Assembly (NCBI RefSeq): GCF_003265705.1
Contig: NW_020312827.1
Coordinates: 13,618,924-13,682,923, forward strand
Length of the DNA stretch: 64,000 nt
Reading direction: 5' to 3'
Origin: Callorhinus ursinus
Lineage: Eukaryota > Chordata > Mammalia > Carnivora > Otariidae
Of the stretch, positions 58,330 to 64,000 are shown one piece after another. Positions within the stretch are counted from its first letter, which is position 1; each line of letters opens with the position of its first letter. Both the position numbers and the translations under genes were made by a program. A model generated the notes under the pieces. It worked only from the letters and a program-made list of their open reading frames with translations, made no database searches and was not told the origin of the DNA.

Positions 58330-60000
58330 GTCATTTAACTCTTTATGTTTCTTTTTGCCTCTTCAGAGCCATTTAATGAGCCACAAAAAATACGTTAATG
58401 GCCTCTCCAAAGATTTTGGCCTTTTGATATTGAGGGTCTTAATGAAAATGGCTGAATTTCCTGCTGACTCAGCAGTGCTGCCCTGTTCATGTGCTTTGAG
58501 CTTGTTCTTTATGATTTTTTTTTAAGCGCCTGCATGGCAGAGAAATTGTGCAGAGTGGTCAGTATATATTCAAATTAATGAAATTATCAGTGATTCCTCG
58601 CTGGGTAAGAGAGCTTTGGCTGAAGGAGTGAACTGGTAATGGCGGATGGGAGTTTGCACTGGGAGGAGGTGGGAAGGGGAGGTGTTTAGGGAGCTCATCC
58701 TTTTAGACAATTAGAAGATTAGAAAATCCTTAGAATCTTAAGCTTGTTAACATAACTGTGTTAATTCCCCCACCAAAATGCTGAATTTGCACACAGCAAG
58801 GAAGAGCTTATTCATTGCTTGGATAGCATCCAATAATTTTTTAACTTATAAGGCATCTTTCTTTCCAGTTATTCAGAGTGGTGTGCATTTAATCGTTGGC
58901 AGAAGAACTGTAAAACCACAATAAGATCAGTTTTAACTTGCACTAAAGGATGGATGGATTAAACTAAAGGAGTTAAATTGTTAGATTGTCATTTCGTTGC
59001 AAGTTTTAATTCGGCCAAGCATGAAAAAGAATGTGAGGATTTAGATTAGTTGCATCATAATTACATTTCTAATATTTACTTGTAAGCAGTGTATTTGACG
59101 GAAACTGTAAATAGTTTTTTAAATTCTCATATTCAGTACGCCTATCTGCATATTTAATTTAAAAGGGTGAGCGAGGTATGATGTATTTTGAAAGAGTATG
59201 CCTAAATGGCAACTTTTTGCTTAGAGTAATTTTTTTAAAAATATTCAATTACAAAAAATCAATATGAAGCTTCATTGTCCTTAATATGTAGAAGGATATG
59301 CTAAATTAATGCAGTAAAATAGCTATTGGATTGAATGACAAGGTTTTCTAATGGTGGTACTTCCGAATATAAAGTTCATTTTGTTAAAAATTTGGCAAGA
59401 CAGGGAGTAGAAAAGGCTTAAGATTGTAGGGTTTCACTCTTGCATATTAAAAAAAACAGTGCTCATTTACAGTGTGAGCTTTGAAAATCCATTAGTTGGC
59501 TGTAATTTTATTTGCATATCAAATCATACTATCTTTTGACTTCCATTATATTTTCTGAGTTGGTCACAGAGTATTTTTAATCATAGGCTTTTGCCTTCAT
59601 TATGCTGTTCTTTGTACACTTCCTTCTCGTTCAGTCCTACATTATTTTATTGAAATGGAAAACAGCCCGTTATCTTCGGCACTTAGGTACTAGGCATATC
59701 GTGTGAATATTGCGCCCAGTCATCCAATTTCACTCTGTTTTCACACGCGCTTTGAAGGTTGAATGTTGAAGCAGCAGGGCTGATGACATCCATTTTTACT
59801 CAGGTGCTGAGTAAAGCTCATGGTTGGAAGAGGGACACAGACTTACTGTTTGGTCCTCTGATCTCTTTGGGTGCCCTCAGTCCCTGGTTTGTATTCTAAT
59901 AGCAGAAGTGTTAGGAGCTCTTAAAATCTACTGATAACATTTCTGTCAACCTAACTCCTGAGATGATGGATAATGAAGAGGTTCTGTGTCCCTAATTCTG
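58330..60000. other. Repeat-free AT-rich intron tract
   Basis: About 1.7 kb without any recognised repeat, in a window where repeats are frequent. It is AT-rich and contains an octamer-type ATTTGCATAT at 59510-59519, several TAAT-core motifs and long low-GC stretches (58850-59560). There is no convincing open frame. It may be a conserved non-coding region, but conservation cannot be judged from one sequence. Confidence 0.35.
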
Positions 60001-60899
60001 GGTTAGAAGGTCAAGGTGTCGATGGACCCACCAGGAGTCTGGGGTCTTTGCCCGGTTCTCTTCCTGTTTATTTGCTGTTCCAAAGAGCCAGTGGAGGACC
60101 AGAGGCTTGGAGGAGGACTGGAGGACGGGGCAGATTCCTGAACAGAGCATCTTAGGCATCGCTAGGCTGTGTCTCTAAAGTGGGGCTGACCTGCATTCTG
60201 CATGTTTGTCAAACTCCTCACCTTCCCAGAGGGGGAGAAATTGATCTCTGTGTTCGAAATATGAAAGAACTGTCAGAAATGCCTGAAATCAATGATGTAC
60301 AGTGTGAAACAACAGGCAGCATATCCTTTGTTTTGCAGCAGTGTAAAATTGGCAAATTTTTCATCACAGTAGAAAATAAAAACCCACCAGTGCTGTGTGT
60401 GAGCCTCCTCTCTCCTCATCTTCCCATCACAGCTAAATACTTCTGGGTTTTATAGATTAAAAAAGGAGGGGGTTAAACAGAGAGGTGTAATATAATTAGA
60501 TTTAGCAATAGTGGAACCCATCATTCATAAAAGATTTGAGGAAGATAGAATGGGGGAAGGATTGGTTTACCGTTAGTATATCAGCAGTGAATCCTGTTGG
60601 TCAAAAGGGCACTGTAGGTAGTCTTAGATGGTATTAATAAAAGATGAGTGTTTGAACAAGTGATGTGATGGCCAGTAATTCCCCCCTTCAGTGTGGATCA
60701 GACCTCACTGGGGAGTTTCTGTCCAGATGGGAGGGCACTTTGAGATGATGCAGAAAGCAGTCAGGCTGGCTGGGGGGGCAAGGAAGAGCTGGGGATGTGT
60801 AATCTGGAGAACTCCTTCAGAAGGTCAGCATGCCTGCCATCTTCAGCTTCCCCTAGGGAGGGATTGGATCCATTGGGTCGAAGTTATAGAAAGAAAGAT

Positions 60900-61020
60900 T
60901 TGGGTTCAATTAAAGAAGATCTCCCTGATAGAACAGCATCTAACACTGTGCCAGACACAAAGCAGGGGTTGGATGCATGTTTGGGTTGATGGGTAAATGT
61001 TTGGATTGATGGGTGAACGA
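60900..61020 (+). mobile_element. Probable L2 3' terminus, sense
   Basis: 'catctaacactgtgccagacacaaagcagg' followed by two imperfect copies of 'gtttgggttgatgggtaaat' resembles an L2 end with its short terminal repeats. Confidence 0.5.
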
Positions 61021-62844
61021 GCTACCCCTGGGGATATTAGTCAAGACTAGAGGACCAGTTGCCAGGGTCCTTTGGAGAGATTGAATTACTGCTTAGAGAA
61101 TTGCAAGGTTCTCCCTTCCAACTCTTGAGATGTTCTGTCTCTGAGTCTGTCGAGCTGCTGTAGCAGGTCCACGGATGGAGTCCCACTCTATAGCATGGGG
61201 TTTGTTAGATTGGAAACAAAATATTAGGGGAAATGTGCCTGGCTTTCTTACTCAGAAAGTAGAGGTCAGGTTTTTCGCCTGAAATTGTTAAGTTCGGATT
61301 TCAAGACCGTGATGGGACTAATTTAGTTACTCTTTATTCTGTGTCATCCAGCTTTTTGATTCATGCCCTATAATTACCTCCCTTGTTTTAGTGACACTTC
61401 TTTGCATTTCCTTCCGTGTGAATAAAATTATCACTGCAATGTTTTGCCAAGCAGAAGATCATTTCCAAAAGCTGTCCATCAAATCATCTGGACCTTCCTC
61501 CTATTGTTTATCCACTGAATTAATGAGAGCAACACCCACCCTTTGTATAAATCTCCACGCGAGAGCCAAAGTGCTGTCCTTGTTCTGTAGAATCACATGT
61601 TTTTGGCCAGAGCCTCAGATCACATTCTTAACCTTTTTTTCTTACGTAAGGCCCGTGTCACATTTTTTGTCAAACCATCTTTGAGACCCTGCCATATATG
61701 TGAAAGGTGTGGAAAGAGTGAGAAGCATCAGAAATTTAGTTAATTGCTAACTCCTTCTGATTTTTAAGTCATGTGGAAAAAACATCCATAAACCATTTGG
61801 ACACATTTCTTAATCCTTATCTTTCTAGATTGAGTTGCTTAATCACAATAGTCCCAAGTTGAGACATGCTCACTGTGTGTTTATCTGCTTTTGAATGGAA
61901 AGTTCTGGTCAAAGTCTGCAAGCAGCTGCTTATTCTACCCATATCTCTGTGACAAACTTGAGTTCTCTTCACCCCCCAGCCCACATTCCCCATCTAGTTG
62001 GGCAGGAGTAAATGTGAATGGGGGCAAAAAACCCATTCAGAAGAAAACAATGACAAGTCTTTTAGCAGTTTTCTCTACCTCCTTCCCTCTCCCCCTCCTC
62101 CCGCCCCTCGCCCCCTTCCTTCTGCCATTGTGGAGCTTGGGAGTGATGGGCTTCTTTTTTAACTGTAAGGAGAGCAGAGGTTTTTGTTTTTGTTTTTTTT
62201 AATCTTAGGATTCTTTTGGGCTAGAAATTGACATGCACACCCCCTTTTCAGCTGATAGAGACACCGAGGCACATAGAAAGACTTTCCCCCCTTTTAAACT
62301 TTCCAGCAGAGTCCCTCACTGGAGGGGGGGTGTTCTGGCCAGCTTGGTGAGTTACTCAGGCCCACAGCCCCCTGCACAGCCTTCTGCCTCCCTGCACTTG
62401 CTGTGGAGTGGACCCCCGCCGGTCCTGCAGGTGGACTGTTGGACGCAGCAGCTGTGACATCCTTAGGAGGAAGAGAGAAGTCTGGGGAGCCGAAAAATGA
62501 GAAAGATCTAAAGATCCCAAGGTCTTCAAGTGTGGTGCTGGCTTCCCTGGCTCTCCCCCACCTCCCCGCCTGTCAGAATCCCACCCTTTTGGTAGACAAC
62601 AAGTCAGACAAGGTGCTCTGTTCTGGGCCTGTGGCTGATGAGCCTTGGTACCTCGGGCAGGTCCTTCTGCCATGCACGAGAGGACACACAATGGAGCCAG
62701 ACTTGAGAGCCCCATGCATGCTGACCCAGACCAGGACTGGAGCCCACCTCCCGCCCCCCGCCCCCGCCCCCCGCGGGCTGTCCACCTTGGAACCGGGCTC
62801 TGAGCAAATCCCAGCAAGTCTCAGAAAGACATGCAGGTTAGAAC

Positions 62845-63015
62845 CTCACCTGGGCTGTGCCATCTTGGACAAGTTACCTGGTCTCTCTGAAGACCTGCCT
62901 TTGTCATTCCTTTTGTGACATCACAATACCTACCTCAAAGGAGTTGCTGTAGGCTTTAAATGAAGTGAAAGGGCATATCAGATGCTTATCACTTGTGCCT
63001 GGCCCACAGAAAATC
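62845..63015 (+). mobile_element. MIR SINE remnant, sense
   Basis: 'tgtgccatcttggacaagttacctgg', 'aatacctacctcaaaggagttgctgtagg' and 'ttgtgcctggcccacag' follow the MIR consensus. Confidence 0.78.
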
Positions 63016-64000
63016 AATGCATTTTAATTGCTTCTTCCTCACCATTGCCAGACTTTCCTTCTGATAAATGTATAGTTTTGTTTTTGCCCCAGCGGCATAC
63101 CAATGCAGCCCTTGTATAGATATATTTGCAATGTAAGATGCCTTTTTTTACACTTTGTATTCTGATAGTTTCTACAAGATTTAGGATCTATGAAAACCAG
63201 TACTCTTCTTTGAGTTCTCTCTCCCAGTGCTCTAAACAGAACCCTGCATACAGGTGTTACTCAAAAGATATTTATTGATGATTTCTCTTAGCAGAGCACA
63301 GATTATAGAATTGTGCAAAATATTTCTAGCTGCTCAGGATGCCAGAAAAATTGGCCACCTTCCTCGTCTTTACCGTCACAAGGTAAGGGACCTAGGCAGG
63401 TGGGCGGGAGAGGCTCCGCTCCGTAGCCCTTCCCTCTAAAGGTAATTTAGGGATTTTGCAGTGTTAGTGCTTCTGGCTTTCCATCTTCTTATCTGTCTGC
63501 CAGGGCCCTGGTGTACCTCTGGGCATCACAAAGCCTGCGGATTTGGACCAGGTCATTCCTGAAGCCTAAGAGAGCCATCAGGCTACTCTGGGATGGAAAG
63601 GTGGTAAATTCCAGGCTGTTGACTCCAAGTCACCAAATATTGTCAGAGGACTAAACATTTTGCAGCTGCCATAGAAAATGCAAATGGGCTTAAGGTGGTG
63701 CTGGCCAGGAATCGCTCCAGCTTGGTCTCTCATTCACGATTCCTCCCTGAGAAGACGCCTCCCCTGTACACTTCCTGTGGAACAGAGCCCTTGAAAGGTG
63801 AGGCGCTCCGGCTCGGCCTTCCCCTATCATAATGGGAAAAGTTTTCACCACAGGCTGGCCCCAACAGTCCATTGTGCTCATTCTCTAGCAGATACATAAT
63901 CCGTGTTTAAATCTCTTGGCAGTAACTCATTAGTTTCTCCCCCTACATTCTTTTCCTCTTTGATGAGAACAAAGCCCGGCTCCTCCCTGCACCAGATCTT

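Larger units (their letters stand above)
51920..64000 (+). other. FOXN3: FOXN3 downstream intron, 5' part
   Basis: This intron starts with GTAAGC at 51920 and stays open to the window end. I found no sequence encoding the next expected FOXN3 segment (Ser-Thr-Ser-Gly-Pro-Pro type). It holds an X-box cluster near its start, several repeats up to 58302 and a largely repeat-free AT-rich tract from 58330 to about 60000. Stretches with nothing I recognise: 51930-52530, 52570-53030, 53190-54730, 60000-60890, 61020-62840, 63020-64000. Confidence 0.88.

Noticed and set aside
62403..62918. 171-codon open frame (and 153-codon antisense frame)
   Set aside because: GC-rich, Pro/Leu-rich, overlapping on both strands, and running into a MIR remnant.
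63254..63439. Possible next FOXN3 exon (a CACAAG|GTAAGG donor-like site at about 63381)
   Set aside because: The frame before the site does not encode the expected FOXN3 continuation, and no good acceptor with a pyrimidine tract precedes it.
1..64000. An antisense lncRNA gene within the FOXN3 locus
   Set aside because: Antisense transcripts are annotated at this locus in human, but no exon, promoter or splice pattern for one can be supported from this sequence alone.

Overview
The window is mammalian nuclear DNA, almost certainly from a carnivoran. About 21 insertions belong to the tRNA-Lys-derived carnivore SINE family (SINEC/CAN-SINE): a tRNA-like head, a TC-rich stretch and an AAATAAAATCTT-type tail, mostly with clear target-site duplications. 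The rest of the repeat background (MIR, L2, old L1M, MLT1-like LTRs, MER5A- and MER20-like hAT elements) is the usual eutherian set. The exact species is not resolved.

One protein-coding gene can be supported: the plus-strand forkhead transcription factor FOXN3 (CHES1). Positions 1-2356 are the end of a 5' intron. Exon 2357-2913 carries the start codon (2371) and residues 1-181, including most of the forkhead domain. A phase-0 intron of about 48.9 kb follows (2914-51782). Exon 51783-51919 encodes residues 182-226 plus two bases of the next codon, which completes the forkhead wing region. From 51920 to the window end is the next intron. The promoter, the remaining coding exons and the 3' UTR lie outside.

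The large intron is a layered repeat landscape. Old L2/MIR/L1M/MLT1 fragments are interrupted by younger SINEs, several with near-perfect target duplications. SINEs are strongly biased to the antisense orientation relative to FOXN3 (18 antisense, 3 sense). A 100-N assembly gap at 33123-33222 lies inside one SINE and its two edges overlap by 14 bp, so it may hide little or no missing sequence.

The best candidates for undescribed function are in non-repeat DNA. They are a cluster of X-box-like (RFX-type) motifs at 53035-53186, about 1.1 kb after the second coding exon; a matching pair at 13122-13178; a single copy at 442-455; a 24-bp-stem hairpin at 47892-47998; and a 13-bp perfect hairpin at 40310-40339. 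No second gene, functional RNA gene, CRISPR array or intact mobile-element coding region is supported.
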